Source: an uncultured Clostridia bacterium (GTDB taxonomy: Bacteria; Bacillota; Clostridia; TANB77; CAG-508). From it: 39,947 nucleotides of DNA. Positions 18,414 through 27,504 of this stretch are shown piece by piece (position 1 is the first letter of the stretch; each line of letters opens with the position of its first letter). Under the pieces are notes generated by a model. That model saw only the letters and a program-made list of their open reading frames with translations. It did no database searches and was not told the DNA's origin. Both the position numbers and the translations under genes were made by a program. The DNA is taken from assembly GCA_947632605.1 (NCBI GenBank), contig CANRPX010000004.1, positions 1-39,947 of the forward strand, given 5' to 3'.

Positions 18414-20377
18414 TCATCAATAAATCTTTTCCTAACTATTATAATTTACATTTTTTTGTATTCATAATTTATATGCTTCTTATTCTATTAAAGAATTAAA
18501 TTTCTCTAAACTTTTATCTTAATTAAATTTTTTATAAAATTTGACTTAAAATTTTTAATTTTTTTTATTAAAATTCTTTTTCTTGTTTTCCAATAATTTA
18601 CTTTTTTATTAATAATATTTGTTATAAGTTCTATCAAAATTTTTTATAAATTTGCAATTACTTTTTTTAGGTTTCTTTATCTAAAAAATTCTTCTTTTTA
18701 GTTTACTTTTTAACTATTTTTTTATTATCTATTGGGCTTATTTTTAGTTATTTTTCTTCTCGTTTTTGCTTATTTCCCATGCATTTTACTAAAAATTTCT
18801 TTATTTTTAAGTTTTAAAATTAATCACTTGTTTTTTTGTCAATTTACTTTTTAGGTTTTGAATTTCAAAATTTTACTTTTTCTCTTTTTCTTTAATTTTT
18901 TTCCATGTTTTTTATCTTTATTTGTATATCGATTCTTTTTTCCAATTGTTTATGTTTTTCCAGTAATACCAACATATTTGTAACTTTTTATCAGATTTTA
19001 ATGGTAATTTTGAATTTTCACATTAAAATTTACGATAAATTAAGGATACTTCTTTTAAGATTTTTTATTATTTTTTACTTTTAAAATTCTCTCTTTTTTG
19101 CCAATTTAAATCTTTAAATTTTATTTTAAATACATTTACATAATTTTAATATTTTTCTTTTGTTTTCTTCTTTAACTGTCTTCTCTATCTATTATTTCCA
19201 AAGTATAATCTTCTTTTTTATATACTTTTATCTATTTTTTGTTTATTAGACAATATTTTTCTGTGTTTTCTTTTGTTATTTTAAAACATTTGTTTTCTAT
19301 TTTTTCTCATTTTTTCTAATTTTTTTATATAAATTCTTGATACTTTTATATAATAAAATAGTCCTTTTATAATATAAAAAACTATCTACTTTTTTATATT
19401 CGTTATATAAAATCAGATCTATTTTTGTTATATTTTTTTATTTGCATCTTTTTATATTTTTATGCTCTCGCATATTTTATTTTTTAATCTTATTTTTCTT
19501 ATTGTAATTTTATATTTTCTTTTTTAAAAAAATTTTTATATAAAAAATTTTTCTCATTCATTTTTTATAATTTTTCTTTTTATAAATTTTCATCTCCAAA
19601 CTTTATTTTTATTTTTTACTTAATAAAGAAAAAATTTTTACTTAAATTTTCTTTTAAGTTAAATTTTTGTTTTTAAAAATTATATTTACACATTTTAAAT
19701 TTAATTTAATCCTTATATCATTTTTGAAAAAATTTTCCGTATCTTAAACTAAAAAAATTATCTTTCTTTTTTTGTGGTTTTGTGGATATCTTTTTTATCT
19801 AATTTTCGAAGTGTTTAAGTTGTCATAATCTTGATTTTAATTAAAACTTTTGCTTTATTTTTCCTTTCTAGACAATATATATCCCTTAGGCTACATCAAT
19901 TTTTAATATAAAAATTTTAAAACTTAAAAATCCTTGTTTTATTGACAACTAAAAAATTCAATTTTTATTTTTCATTTTTTCACTTTTCTTCTTTTTTTTA
20001 ATTTTTTATGTTGTTTTTTAGTTTTTTTTTTGTAATTTTTTTATCATTTTTTGGTATTTTTTATTTTTTTGGAAATTTTTTTATAAATTTTACAAATTTC
20101 AATCTATTTTTTTACTATTTTTAAGCCATTTTTTTGTATGCAAAATTTTTACAGTTTTAGTTACGTTAATATTGTATTATGTTTACTTTTAGTGCTCTAT
20201 TTTTGCTTTTAACTTACAACGTTATCCTTTTATTTCCGAACATTTATATCTATTTTTTCTTGTTTTAAAAATTTCGTTTATTTTATTTTGTCATTTTGTA
20301 TCTTTTTTGCTTCAATTGATGCATTTTTTTGAAACAAATTTTCTTCTTATTTTTAAAAAATCTCTTATTTTTGCAAT

Positions 20378-20405
20378 AAAAAAAAGATAGTATATAAATA
20401 CTACC
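20378..20405 (-). terminator. Terminator of tRNA-Ser(GCU)
   Basis: A 7-bp stem (20386-20392 with 20399-20405, one G-U wobble in the - strand RNA), followed on the - strand by a run of eight T. It lies 5 nt past the tRNA 3' end. Confidence 0.75.
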
Positions 20406-20410
20406 TTTTT

Positions 20411-20503
20411 TGGCGGAGATTGAGGGATTTGAACCCTCGCGGCCACTTACGCAACCCTAACGGTTTAGCAAACCATCCCCTTCAACCACTTGGGTAAATC
20501 TCC
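20411..20503 (-). tRNA. tRNA-Ser (anticodon GCU)
   Basis: A 93-nt cloverleaf on the - strand starting GGAGATT and ending in its encoded CCA. The acceptor stem pairs GGAGATT with AATCTCC. The anticodon loop is TT-GCT-AA within ATGGT/ACCGT, the T arm is GAGGG-TTCAAAT-CCCTC, and there is a long class II variable arm as expected for serine. It reads AGC/AGU codons. It lies 98 nt downstream of a second tRNA-Ser. Confidence 0.97.
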
Positions 20504-20565
20504 AAATGCTCTCTTAATAAAATTTTATTTATTTTGTCCTGTGGATATTTATATTAAAATAGGAA

Positions 20566-20599
20566 GCTCATAATTCTTTTTTATTTAGCTTCCTATTTT
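20566..20599 (-). terminator. Terminator between the two tRNA-Ser genes
   Basis: A 13-bp perfect stem (20566-20578 with 20587-20599) with an 8-nt T-rich loop, ending TATTTTAATA on the - strand and placed 2 nt past the upstream tRNA. The U-tract is short, so readthrough to the second tRNA is possible; no separate promoter was seen for that tRNA. Confidence 0.7.
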
Positions 20600-20601
20600 A
20601 G

Positions 20602-20693
<92 letters not shown>

Positions 20694-20719
20694 AAAGCTG
20701 TTTGATTAACAACACATAT

Positions 20720-20749
20720 ATATTAGCATATTTCCGTTATCTTTGTCAA
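20720..20749 (-). promoter_or_regulatory. tRNA-Ser promoter
   Basis: On the - strand, consensus TTGACA (20744-20749), an 18-nt spacer and TAATAT (20720-20725) with a TGC extended -10. It lies 26 nt before the tRNA-Ser(UGA) 5' end. Confidence 0.75.
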
Positions 20750-20903
20750 TAAAAAATCACTTTTTTGTATAAAAAAAGATTTCCACATACCACTTTTTCC
20801 ACTTTTTTTCTGTTGATTTTTAATTTTAAAACAACTTTATATTTTATAAAACACCTTATTTTACTGCTTTTTTATTTATTATTTTTCCTTTCTTTATGTT
20901 TTT

Positions 20904-20912
20904 TTATCCACA
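20904..20912 (+). promoter_or_regulatory. Isolated consensus DnaA box
   Basis: An exact TTATCCACA, 9 kb from the origin and just past the DUF4446 terminator. Nearby TTTCCACAT (about 20780) and TTTTCCACT are weaker matches. It may be a DnaA-titrating or accessory site, or chance. Confidence 0.4.
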
Positions 20913-20916
20913 ATAT

Positions 20917-20947
20917 AAAAAATATAGCTAATTTTTATTTAGCTATA
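20917..20947 (-). terminator. Terminator of the parA-parB-DUF4446 operon
   Basis: A 9-bp stem TATAGCTAA/TTAGCTATA (20923-20931 with 20939-20947), followed on the - strand by six T. It lies 28 nt after the DUF4446 stop. Confidence 0.85.
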
Positions 20948-20975
20948 CTTCTTTATCATAATCTAATCTTATTTT

Positions 20976-21491
20976 TTAAAATTTTCTATTCTTAGCTACA
21001 AAGTTTTTTGTTTGCTCTGCTATTTCTAATGCATACTTTTCTTCTTCTGATAATTGATATGTTGATACTCCACCTTTTATTGGTTTTGCATATATATTTG
21101 ATGATTCTGATCCATATAAACCATTTAATATAACTCCATTATCATTTCTATCAAGTAATGCAATAGCAAAGCTTAAATCACTTCCTACATCACGAAAAGC
21201 ATTATATCTAACTAGTCCTATTTTTTGTATACAAGATGCTATATCACTATCCAATTTTGTATAATATGCTTTTATTTCAGAATTATCTTTCTTTATTTCT
21301 TTTACATCTGCTAAATATTTCTTTAGCATTCCATCTAAATTAGAACCATTTCCTAATTTTTTCATAAACAAAAAATATTTTAAATATAAAAACACTATTA
21401 AAATAAGATTTAATACTAGTAGTATAAATAACGCAAAAACAAATTTTGATAAGTATACATCATCTTGTAATAATACTAAAAAGTTATCCAT
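20976..21491 (-). CDS. DUF4446 family membrane protein
   Basis: A 171-aa protein with one N-terminal membrane helix (residues about 15-40, FVFALFILLVLNLILIVFLYLKY). A conserved cytoplasmic domain follows, with LVRYNAFRDVGSDLSFAIALLDRNDNGVILNGLYGSESSNIYAKPI, typical of DUF4446. This family is regularly found directly downstream of parB in Clostridia, as here (13 nt after parB). Its function is unknown; the steady linkage suggests a role tied to chromosome partition or the cell envelope. Confidence 0.88.
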   Translation of the reverse strand: MDNFLVLLQDDVYLSKFVFALFILLVLNLILIVFLYLKYFLFMKKLGNGSNLDGMLKKYLADVKEIKKDNSEIKAYYTKLDSDIASCIQKIGLVRYNAFRDVGSDLSFAIALLDRNDNGVILNGLYGSESSNIYAKPIKGGVSTYQLSEEEKYALEIAEQTKNFVAKNRKF

Positions 21492-21504
21492 TTGATCACA
21501 TCCC

Positions 21505-22350
21505 TTATTTTATTAAACTCATAATTCTCTCTAAATCATCATTAGATGAGTATTGTATAATAATCTTTCCTTTTTTCTCTCCTGCATCTAATTTAACTTT
21601 TGTACCAAAAAATTCTTGAAATGTGTTTTCTATATCTCTATATATAGGCATATATTTTTCTTTGTTTTTTGCTGCTTTTTTTCTTGTTTTCATTCTTTTT
21701 TCAGCATCTCTAACAGAATCTCCTGATTCAATTATGTAATTTGCCATTTTAAATTGTTTTTCTGGATCTTCTATTGACATTAATGTTTTGCAATGTCCTT
21801 CTGTTAGTTTACCCTCTAATGCTAAATTTATTACTCTATCATCAAGATTTAATATTCTTACTGTATTTGCTATACTACTTCTACTTTTTCCTAACTTTTC
21901 AGCTACTTTTGCTTGAGTTAGATTGTATTCATCCATTAAAATTTTTATTCCTCTAGCCTTTTCTATTGGATTTAAATCTTCTCTTTGTATATTTTCAATT
22001 AATGAAATTTCTTGATTTCTTTGTTTATTATCATCTTTTATAATTGCTGGTATTTCTGTTAATCCTGCTTTTTTTGAAGCTCTCCATCTTCTTTCTCCTG
22101 CTATTATTTCATAATAGCCACTTTTTTTACTTACTATTATTGGTTGAATCACACCATATTCTTTTATTGAATTAGATAAATCTTCTATTGCTTCATCATC
22201 AAACATTTTTCTTGCTTGTGTCTTATTTGGCTCTATTTCGTTTATTTTTAATTTTTTTACGATATCTTCATCTGCAACAACTTCATCAAACATTTGTGAA
22301 CTAAATAAAGCATCTAATCCTTTTCCTAATCCTGTTTTTTTAGTAGTCAT
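21505..22350 (-). CDS. parB: Chromosome partitioning protein ParB (Spo0J)
   Basis: At 281 aa, this is a CTP-dependent clamp that loads at parS sites and spreads along DNA for origin segregation and SMC loading. The sequence shows the short N-terminal peptide KKTGLGKGLDALFS that stimulates ParA ATPase, the ParB/sulfiredoxin nucleotide-binding fold with IIAGERRWRASKKAGL, the ENIQREDLNPIEKA segment, a helix-turn-helix at TQAKVAEKLGKSRSSIANTVRIL, and a C-terminal dimerisation region. Its ATG starts 2 nt after the parA stop, suggesting translational coupling. Confidence 0.97.
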   Translation of the reverse strand: MTTKKTGLGKGLDALFSSQMFDEVVADEDIVKKLKINEIEPNKTQARKMFDDEAIEDLSNSIKEYGVIQPIIVSKKSGYYEIIAGERRWRASKKAGLTEIPAIIKDDNKQRNQEISLIENIQREDLNPIEKARGIKILMDEYNLTQAKVAEKLGKSRSSIANTVRILNLDDRVINLALEGKLTEGHCKTLMSIEDPEKQFKMANYIIESGDSVRDAEKRMKTRKKAAKNKEKYMPIYRDIENTFQEFFGTKVKLDAGEKKGKIIIQYSSNDDLERIMSLIK

Positions 22351-22352
22351 AA

Positions 22353-23144
22353 TTATTCTTCCTCACTTTCTTCTTTTTTTCGTAATTCTTCATTTCTAAT
22401 TACTTCTTTAGCAAGTTTTTCATAAGCTCTAGCACCTTTTGATTTTGCATCATATAAAGTAATTGGTAATCCATAACTAGGTGCTTCACTAAGTTTTATA
22501 TTTCTTGGAATAACAGTTTTATATACCTTTTCTCCAAAATATCTTTTAACTTCTTTAACAACCTGATTAGATAGATTTGTTCTAATATCATACATTGTAA
22601 GAACAGCTCCTTCTATTTCTAGGTCTTTATTAAGATGTTTTTTTACTAAATTAATTGTATTTAATAGTTGTCCTAATCCTTCCAAAGCAAAATATTCGCA
22701 TTGTACAGGAATTAAAACTGAATCTGAAGCTGTAAATGCATTTAAAGTTATTAATCCTAAAGATGGTGGACAATCTATTAATATATAATCATATTCATCT
22801 TTAATTTCATCGACTTTTTCTTTTAATCTTCTTTCTCTAGACATTTGAGAAACCAGTTCTACTTCTGCCCCAGCAAGATTCATATTAGAAGGACATACTT
22901 TTAAATTTTTTATACATGAATTCTGTAATGTAGCTTCTATGTTTACATCATTTATTAAAACATCATATAATGATGTTCCTGTTATTTTGTCTAATCCCAA
23001 ACCACTAGATGCATTACCTTGAGGATCTGCATCTATTAACATTACTTTTTTTCCTCTTTTTGCTAATATAGTTCCAACATTAATAGCTGTTGTAGTTTTT
23101 CCTACTCCACCTTTTTGATTAGCAATTGATATAACTCTTCCCAA
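22353..23144 (-). CDS. parA: Chromosome partitioning ATPase ParA (Soj)
   Basis: A 263-aa deviant Walker ATPase that binds DNA as an ATP dimer and works with ParB in origin segregation; in Bacillus, Soj also regulates DnaA. The deviant Walker A motif KGGVGKTT lies at residues 11-18, followed by DADPQGNASSGLG and DYILIDCPPSLG. The start is a TTG at 23142-23144: it has AGGAGG 8 nt upstream and opens directly into the conserved GRVISIANQKGG. It has its own promoter and is separated from rsmG by a terminator. Confidence 0.97.
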   Translation of the reverse strand: MGRVISIANQKGGVGKTTTAINVGTILAKRGKKVMLIDADPQGNASSGLGLDKITGTSLYDVLINDVNIEATLQNSCIKNLKVCPSNMNLAGAEVELVSQMSRERRLKEKVDEIKDEYDYILIDCPPSLGLITLNAFTASDSVLIPVQCEYFALEGLGQLLNTINLVKKHLNKDLEIEGAVLTMYDIRTNLSNQVVKEVKRYFGEKVYKTVIPRNIKLSEAPSYGLPITLYDAKSKGARAYEKLAKEVIRNEELRKKEESEEE

Positions 23145-23175
23145 AGTAAATTCCTCCTTTTATTTTTACGTTATT

Positions 23176-23204
23176 ATAATATAAAATTTTTTATAATATG
23201 TCAA
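23176..23204 (-). promoter_or_regulatory. parA-parB promoter
   Basis: On the - strand, a perfect -35 TTGACA (23199-23204), a 17-nt spacer and TATTAT (23176-23181), 32 nt upstream of the TTG start. Confidence 0.75.
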
Positions 23205-23228
23205 TTATATTTATAAAGTTTTTTCTGC

Positions 23229-23262
23229 ATAAAAAAAAGAATGTTCCACATAGAACATTCTT
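23229..23262 (-). terminator. rsmG terminator overlapping its stop codon
   Basis: A 10-bp perfect stem AAGAATGTTC/GAACATTCTT (23237-23246 with 23253-23262) with a 6-nt loop and eight T following on the - strand. The upstream arm shares its first two bases with the rsmG stop codon (23261-23263). The stem centre TGTTCCACATAGAACA also matches the parS consensus at 12 of 16 bases. Confidence 0.9.
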
Positions 23263-23977
23263 ATCTAATTGGCTCTTTCAAAGGCTTTCCGTTTCCTCTT
23301 GGAAATTTATTTGGAGTTTGTTTTATCTTTTCTATAATAATTAAATTTCTTTCATCTTCATTTATTTTTATAGTCTTAATTTCTTTTAGTCTTCCTCCTA
23401 ATATCTCTATTGCATTCTCTGCATCTTTTAATTCTTCTTTATAATTTGGCCCTTTCATACATATTGCAATTCCATTCAATTTTACAAATGGTAGCATATA
23501 TTCTAATATTGTTGAAATATTAGAAACCGCTCTTGTTAGAGAAACATCATACTTTTCCCTATATTCTTTTTTTATTGCTAAATCTTCTGCCCTTGTATGA
23601 ATTATTTCTAAATTATTTATATTTAATTTTTCTGATAAATCTCTAATTATATTTAGTTTCTTATTGATTGAATCTATTAATGTTACTTTATTATTTTCGT
23701 ACATTATTTTTAAAGGTATTCCTGGGAATCCTGCCCCTGTTCCTATATCAATTATTGAATTTTTTTCTTCTAAAAGTGGCATTATTGTAAGAGAATCTAA
23801 AAAATGTTTCACGATAAACATTTTTTCATCAGTAATTGCTGTAACATTTATTTTTTCATTCCAATCTAATACACCTTTCATGTATTCATATAGTAATTCC
23901 AATTTATTTTCTTTAAATTCAATATTATTTTTATTTGCTTCTTTTATAAAAAATTCTTTAAATTCTATAAAATTCAT
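23261..23977 (-). CDS. rsmG: 16S rRNA (guanine527-N7)-methyltransferase
   Basis: A 238-aa SAM-dependent methyltransferase (GidB) that modifies G527 of 16S rRNA; loss in many bacteria gives low-level streptomycin resistance. Motif I is IIDIGTGAGFPGIPLKI, preceded by the family segment NVTAITDEKMFIVKHFLDSL and followed by AVSNISTILEYMLPF. Position between mnmG and parA is the classical origin order. AAGGA precedes the ATG. A parS-like site lies within the coding sequence. Confidence 0.96.
   Translation of the reverse strand: MNFIEFKEFFIKEANKNNIEFKENKLELLYEYMKGVLDWNEKINVTAITDEKMFIVKHFLDSLTIMPLLEEKNSIIDIGTGAGFPGIPLKIMYENNKVTLIDSINKKLNIIRDLSEKLNINNLEIIHTRAEDLAIKKEYREKYDVSLTRAVSNISTILEYMLPFVKLNGIAICMKGPNYKEELKDAENAIEILGGRLKEIKTIKINEDERNLIIIEKIKQTPNKFPRGNGKPLKEPIR
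23805..23820. promoter_or_regulatory. parS-like site within rsmG
   Basis: TGTTTCACGATAAACA matches the Firmicutes parS consensus TGTTTCACGTGAAACA at 14 of 16 positions and retains the full left half-site. It is about 0.7 kb from parA and about 8 kb from the origin. Confidence 0.65.
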
Positions 23978-24010
23978 TTTAATTTTCCTTAAACACTTAA
24001 TTTTTATATT

Positions 24011-25903
24011 TTATACACTCTTTTTAGTGTCATTTTTCTTATTTTGCTCTAAGTATATTAATAAAACTGATATGTCTGCTGGAGAAACTCCTGAAATTCT
24101 TGAAGCTTGCCCTATTGAATAAGGTTTATATTTGTTTAATTTTTGTCTTGCTTCTAATCTAATTCCTTTTATTGTATTGTAATCTATATCTTCTGGTAAA
24201 TATTTTTTCTCTAATTTTTTAAAAGATTCAACTTGTTTTTTTTGCATTTCTATATAGCCTTCATATTTTACCATTATTTCTACTTCTTCAGTAACTTGTC
24301 TATCTAATACTGGTCTATCTTTATCTATTTTTTCTAAAGATTTATATGTAATTTCTGTTCTTTTTAAAAGTTCTGAAAGTTTCATTCCTGCTGTTATTTC
24401 AGTTGTTCCTTGTTCTTTTAAAAATTTATTTGTTTCTTTATTTGGCTTTACATTAGTTGTTTTTAATCTTTCAATTTCTTCTTCTATTAATCTCTTTTTT
24501 TCTAAAAATCTTTGATATCTTTCTTCAGAAATTAAACCAATTTCATGTCCTAATTCTGTTAATCTTAAATCAGCATTATCTTGTCTTAATAATAATCTGT
24601 ATTCTGCTCTAGAAGTCATCATTCTATATGGCTCAGCTGTACTTTTAGTTACAATATCATCTATTAATACGCCTATATATGCATCTGATCTATCTAATAT
24701 TACAGGATCTTTTCCTTTTATTTTTTGAGCTGCATTAATTCCAGCAATTAATCCTTGACATGCTGCTTCTTCATATCCTGATGTTCCATTTATTTGTCCT
24801 GCAAAAAACATACCATTAATTTTCTTTAATTCTAATGTACTTTTTAATTGAGAAGGTTCTATACAATCATATTCTATCGCATAAGCTGGTCTAGTAAATT
24901 CAGCATGCTCTAATCCTGGTAAAGTTCTATACATTTCTATTTGTACATCTTCTGGTAAAGAAGAACTCATTCCTTGTATATACATTTCATCAGTATCTAA
25001 TCCTATTGGCTCTACAAATATTTGATGTCTTTCTTTATCTGCAAATCTAACAACTTTGTCTTCTATTGAAGGGCAATATCTTGGCCCTGTTCCTTCAATT
25101 ACTCCTGAATACATTGGTGAACGATGTAGATTTTTTCTTATAATTTCATGTGTTTTTTCATTTGTATATGTAAGCCAACAAGGAACCTGTTCAATATTAG
25201 TCACTTTATCTTCAAATGAAAATGGTACTAAATCATTATCTCCCTCTTGTATTTCCATTTTTGAAAAATCTATACTATTCTTATTTATTCTTGCTGGTGT
25301 TCCAGTTTTAAATCTCTGTAATTCTATTCCTAATTTTTTAAGTGTTGATGATAATTTATTTGCAGCAGCAACCCCGTCAGGACCGCTTTCGTAAGATGTT
25401 TCTCCTATATATATTTTTCCTCTTAAATATGTTCCTGTTGCTAACACAACACAATCAACTTTGTATATAGCACCTAAATTTGTTTCTACTGATACAATTT
25501 TATTATTTTTTACTTTTATATCAACTATTTCTGCTTGTTTAATATATAAATTTTTTTGTTTTTCTAATGTGTGTTTCATTTCCATTTGATATCTTTTTCT
25601 ATCAGCTTGAGCACGTAATGAATGAACTGCTGGACCTTTTGAAGTATTTAACATTCTTAGTTGAATCATAGTTTTATCTATGTTCTTTCCCATTTCTCCA
25701 CCTAAGCTATCTATTTCTCTTACTAGATGACCTTTTGATGTTCCACCAATATGAGGATTACATGGCATGTTTGCTATACATTCTAAGCTTATAGAAAAAA
25801 GTAATGTTTTCATTCCTAATCTTGCTGCAGCTAAAGCAGCTTCACATCCAGCATGTCCTGCACCAATAACTGCTATATCATATTTTCCTGCATCATATTT
25901 CAT
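24011..25903 (-). CDS. mnmG: tRNA uridine-5-carboxymethylaminomethyl modification enzyme MnmG (GidA)
   Basis: A 630-aa FAD protein that forms a complex with MnmE to place the cmnm5 group on wobble U34 of tRNAs. The N-terminal dinucleotide fold has [18 protein letters not shown] (from residue 13), followed by [27 protein letters not shown]. Later markers are [60 protein letters not shown] and the C-terminal [27 protein letters not shown]. Length is normal. AAAGGAG lies before ATG. It is separated from mnmE by 64 nt that contain a parS-like site. Confidence 0.98.
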   Translation of the reverse strand: MKYDAGKYDIAVIGAGHAGCEAALAAARLGMKTLLFSISLECIANMPCNPHIGGTSKGHLVREIDSLGGEMGKNIDKTMIQLRMLNTSKGPAVHSLRAQADRKRYQMEMKHTLEKQKNLYIKQAEIVDIKVKNNKIVSVETNLGAIYKVDCVVLATGTYLRGKIYIGETSYESGPDGVAAANKLSSTLKKLGIELQRFKTGTPARINKNSIDFSKMEIQEGDNDLVPFSFEDKVTNIEQVPCWLTYTNEKTHEIIRKNLHRSPMYSGVIEGTGPRYCPSIEDKVVRFADKERHQIFVEPIGLDTDEMYIQGMSSSLPEDVQIEMYRTLPGLEHAEFTRPAYAIEYDCIEPSQLKSTLELKKINGMFFAGQINGTSGYEEAACQGLIAGINAAQKIKGKDPVILDRSDAYIGVLIDDIVTKSTAEPYRMMTSRAEYRLLLRQDNADLRLTELGHEIGLISEERYQRFLEKKRLIEEEIERLKTTNVKPNKETNKFLKEQGTTEITAGMKLSELLKRTEITYKSLEKIDKDRPVLDRQVTEEVEIMVKYEGYIEMQKKQVESFKKLEKKYLPEDIDYNTIKGIRLEARQKLNKYKPYSIGQASRISGVSPADISVLLIYLEQNKKNDTKKSV

Positions 25904-25949
25904 TATTATTCTCCTTTAAATTCGCTTTATATAAACGATTTTTACATTT

Positions 25950-25965
25950 TGTTTTTCGTGAAACA
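25950..25965. promoter_or_regulatory. parS-like site between mnmE and mnmG
   Basis: TGTTTTTCGTGAAACA matches the parS consensus at 14 of 16 positions, retaining a perfect right half-site CGTGAAACA. It sits 2 nt past the mnmE stop in a short intergenic gap. Confidence 0.65.
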
Positions 25966-25967
25966 TT

Positions 25968-27332
25968 TTATTTACCTAAACAAAATTTTGAAAAAATCTC
26001 TGCTATTACATCTTCAGTAACAGATTCTCCTGTTATCTTTCCAAGTTCTTCTATTATTTCTTTTAAATATGTTGATATTATATCTATTGGCATATTATTT
26101 AATATTGTTTCTTTTGCTTTTTCTAAATTCTTTTTTGAATTTATTATTATGTTTTTATGTCTTACATTACTTACAATTGCTTCCCCATCATTTGCAATTT
26201 CTTTTAATTTAAACATATTTGAAATTTCATTATAAAGTATATCTATTCCCTCTTTTGTTTTTGTAGATATCTCAACAATTGGTTTTCCAATTGTTTTTAT
26301 TTCTTTTATTTCTATTTCTTTATCTAAATCTATTTTATTTAATATTACTATTGCGTTTTTATCTTTTATTAGCTCTAAAATATCTCTGTCTTCTTTTGTT
26401 AGCTTTTTGTTTGAATCAAATATTGCAATTATAATATCGCTCTTTTTAGCTATTTCAATAGCCTTTTGAACTCCTATCTTTTCTACTTCATCATTTGCAT
26501 TTCTAATTCCTGCTGTATCTATTATTTTAAGTGGAATACCATCAATTGATATATATTCTTCTATACTATCTCTTGTTGTTCCTTCTATTTCTGTAACAAT
26601 TGCTCTTTCCTCATTTAAAATCACATTAAGTAATGAAGATTTTCCTGCATTTGGCCTACCTATTATCGCTGTACTTATTCCTTCTCTTAATATTTTTCCA
26701 TTATAAAAACTTTTTTCTAATGAATCAAGCAATTTTTCAACATCTTCTAAAACTGTTAGTATTCTTTTATTTGTAACCTCTTCTAAATCATATTCTGGAT
26801 AATCAATAGTTGCTTCAATATCTGACATTACATCTATTATTTTTTTTCTTATTTGCGTTATTTTTTCAGATAAATTACCTTTTAATTGTTCCATAGAAAC
26901 TTTTGCCTCTTTATCTGTTTTTGCATTTATAACATCTATAACAGCCTCTGCCTGAGATAAATCCATTCTTCCGTTTAAAAAAGCTCTTTTTGTAAATTCT
27001 CCTGGTTCTGCTAACATAGCACCATTTTTTATACATAAATCTAAAATTTCATTTATTATTACTATTCCACCATGAGAATTTATTTCACACATATTCTCTG
27101 TGGTATAGCTATTTGGAGCTTTAAAATAAGAAACTAAAACTTCATCTATTACTTTTTCATTATCTACTATATTTCCGTATTTTATAGAATATCCTTTTAT
27201 ATCTTCTATTTTTTTATGTTTTTTCTGTTTAAATATTTTTTCCAATATTTCAAAACAGTCTTCACCACTCATTCTAATTATTCCAATTCCACCTATTCCT
27301 GGTGCTGTTGAAATTGCTACAATAGTACTCAT
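25968..27332 (-). CDS. mnmE: tRNA modification GTPase MnmE (TrmE)
   Basis: This 454-aa G protein dimerises through its G domains and partners MnmG in U34 modification. It has an N-terminal tetrahydrofolate-binding domain (TIVAISTAPGIGGIGIIRMSG), a helical domain, and an inserted GTPase with G1 GRPNAGKS (225-232), G3 DTAGIR and G4 NKID. The essential C-terminal cysteine is present in FCLGK. The ATG at 27330-27332 is chosen over one 15 nt upstream because AAAGGAG (27338-27344) sits 5 nt before it and the upstream codons would encode that site. Confidence 0.97.
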   Translation of the reverse strand: MSTIVAISTAPGIGGIGIIRMSGEDCFEILEKIFKQKKHKKIEDIKGYSIKYGNIVDNEKVIDEVLVSYFKAPNSYTTENMCEINSHGGIVIINEILDLCIKNGAMLAEPGEFTKRAFLNGRMDLSQAEAVIDVINAKTDKEAKVSMEQLKGNLSEKITQIRKKIIDVMSDIEATIDYPEYDLEEVTNKRILTVLEDVEKLLDSLEKSFYNGKILREGISTAIIGRPNAGKSSLLNVILNEERAIVTEIEGTTRDSIEEYISIDGIPLKIIDTAGIRNANDEVEKIGVQKAIEIAKKSDIIIAIFDSNKKLTKEDRDILELIKDKNAIVILNKIDLDKEIEIKEIKTIGKPIVEISTKTKEGIDILYNEISNMFKLKEIANDGEAIVSNVRHKNIIINSKKNLEKAKETILNNMPIDIISTYLKEIIEELGKITGESVTEDVIAEIFSKFCLGK

Positions 27333-27377
27333 TTTAGCTCCTTTCATAATTTTAGTTTCTTTTAAAAATCAGCAATA

Positions 27378-27406
27378 ATTATATCATAGTCTACATAATT
27401 TGGCAA
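27378..27406 (-). promoter_or_regulatory. mnmE promoter
   Basis: On the - strand, TTGCCA (27401-27406), a 17-nt spacer and a perfect TATAAT (27378-27383), 46 nt upstream of the mnmE ATG and downstream of the jag terminator. Confidence 0.7.
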
Positions 27407-27435
27407 GAATATTATAATTTTACATATTTATAGAT

Positions 27436-27487
27436 ATAAAAAAGTCAAAGCAAGCATTAATAAAATAATTAATCCTCACTTTGACTT
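27436..27487 (-). terminator. Terminator of the rnpA-yidD-yidC-jag operon
   Basis: AAGTCAAAG/CTTTGACTT (27442-27450 with 27479-27487), with an inner ATTAAT/ATTAAT pairing, followed by six T on the - strand. It lies 17 nt after the jag stop codon. Confidence 0.9.
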
Positions 27488-27504
27488 CAGATTTTATTTT
27501 CTAT

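Larger units (their letters stand above)
17147..20377. other. About 3.2 kb T-rich region without an intact gene
   Basis: No start-to-stop reading frame of credible coding character is seen on either strand. The + strand is dominated by T runs and TTTTTA/TTTCTT low-complexity sequence. A 21-nt exact repeat beginning TTGTTTTTTTGTCAATTT occurs at 17340-17360 and 18828-18848, and phrases like TCTCAAAATTTTTAATTTTT recur in diverged form near 17394, 17831, 18541 and 19306. Short - strand stretches still read like protein (for example KVYKKEDYTLEIIDREDS near 19170-19235) but are cut by stops. The best explanation is gene decay on the - strand. Terminator-like hairpin and pseudogene segments inside it are listed separately. 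Confidence 0.7.

Noticed and set aside
20765-20995. 76-aa + strand hydrophobic frame
   Set aside because: T-rich DNA yields Phe/Leu-rich frames by composition; it overlaps the DUF4446 terminator and 3' end.
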